From Nitrosomonas sp. (GTDB taxonomy: Bacteria; Pseudomonadota; Gammaproteobacteria; Burkholderiales; Nitrosomonadaceae): 64,000 nt of DNA. This document shows positions 63,734 to 64,000 of the stretch, one piece after another. The position numbers and the translations under genes are program-made. Every line of letters starts with the position of its first letter. Positions within the stretch are counted from its first letter, which is position 1. The DNA is taken from the NCBI GenBank assembly GCA_024281675.1, contig JAMXAG010000001.1, positions 124,001 through 188,000 of the forward strand, written 5' to 3'. The notes under the pieces were generated by a model. That model was not told the DNA's origin. It searched no databases and worked only from the letters and a program-made list of their open reading frames with translations.

Positions 63734-64000
63734 AAATAAATTCCTTGGGGATGCACATTGATTGAAAGATCTTGATTTTCAGGTTTGAATTTTTGTTGAT
63801 TTAAACCGAATGTTTCAATACCTCTTCGTATGAGATTGATCTCTAATCCTAGCGCCCAAGTTGCTGCAATGGCAGCCAGTATATTTTCTATTTCGTGGGT
63901 ATTAGGCTTGGAAGATGATTGAGAGGATATTTCCGATACTTTGATTAACGGCAACTCATGTGTGCCGGTGGTTAGAATAATGGTGTTCTTACGTAGGATT
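63730..64000 (-). CDS. Second cyanophycin synthetase, C-terminal end (cut by window edge)
   Basis: About 90 residues of the Mur-ligase-like C-terminal part are visible: ILRKNTIILTTGTHELPLIK, then ENILAAIAATWALGLEINLI, which parallels ENAMAAIGAAWALGFDWKVI in the next gene. Betaproteobacteria often have such a paired, divergent second synthetase (CphA'). The stop TGA overlaps the ATG of cphA. The gene begins beyond the window. Confidence 0.78.
   Translation of the reverse strand, partial: ILRKNTIILTTGTHELPLIKVSEISSQSSSKPNTHEIENILAAIAATWALGLEINLIRRGIETFGLNQQKFKPENQDLSINVHPQGIYL

Overview
The window looks like chromosome from a betaproteobacterial ammonia oxidiser of the Nitrosomonas type. This is an inference from gene content: a small metal-binding protein of the SmbP type (described from Nitrosomonas), two adjacent cyanophycin synthetase genes, a CysB/siroheme sulfite reductase unit, an unusual 1175-residue oxidoreductase, and moderately A+T-rich DNA. 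No rRNA genes or CRISPR array are present. One tRNA gene, tRNA-Val(GAC), was found.

Layout. 1-4.7 kb: end of an exopolysaccharide locus (two related glycosyltransferases flanking an O-antigen-ligase/polymerase-like protein, then an AsnB-type amidotransferase). 4.7-11.8 kb: a ZnuD-like TonB receptor with Zur/Fur-like palindromes, a J-domain/PilZ fusion, a VOC protein, a fatty acid desaturase and a DUF1840 gene, mixed with IS debris. 11.9-32.8 kb: an accessory region rich in insertion sequence remnants and broken genes. It holds a decayed IS5-family copy, a csbD/peroxiredoxin fused remnant, an 8.7-kb cyclic beta-glucan synthase-like gene, csbD, smbP, two Crp/Fnr regulators, RlpA, a GGDEF remnant, a catalase-like protein, BON/DUF1207 genes, a cytochrome c stump and a receiver-HDOD protein. 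A mosaic of IS ends lies just before the tRNA-Val gene, which closes this region. 32.9-43 kb: ordinary chromosomal genes (class II aldolase, Hsp15, hydrolase-OsmC fusion) and a run of signalling genes (hybrid histidine kinase, HDOD, CHASE2-cyclase). 43.5-50.7 kb: a GT-C-like membrane protein, then a compact four-gene operon (fatty acyl-AMP ligase, SDR/epimerase, acyl carrier protein, serine-palmitoyltransferase-like enzyme) that looks like a sphingoid-base/ceramide-type lipid pathway. 50.8-52 kb: an intact IS5-family element. 52-61 kb: cysB, a small conserved-looking protein, cysI and DUF934 (sulfur assimilation), a receiver-EAL phosphodiesterase and the giant FAD/Fe-S oxidoreductase, closed by a strong terminator. 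61-64 kb: two overlapping cyanophycin synthetase genes on the minus strand.

How the parts work together. Envelope construction is the main theme: exopolysaccharide genes, cyclic glucan, desaturase, RlpA and the sphingolipid-like operon. Cyclic-nucleotide and c-di-GMP signalling (PilZ, GGDEF, EAL, HDOD, CHASE2-cyclase) is the second theme. The most interesting candidate system is the 45761-49972 operon. The most instructive structural history is the IS-driven shuffling between about 9 and 32.8 kb, including a 45-bp copy of the 3' end of the glucan synthase gene placed between two IS fragments.
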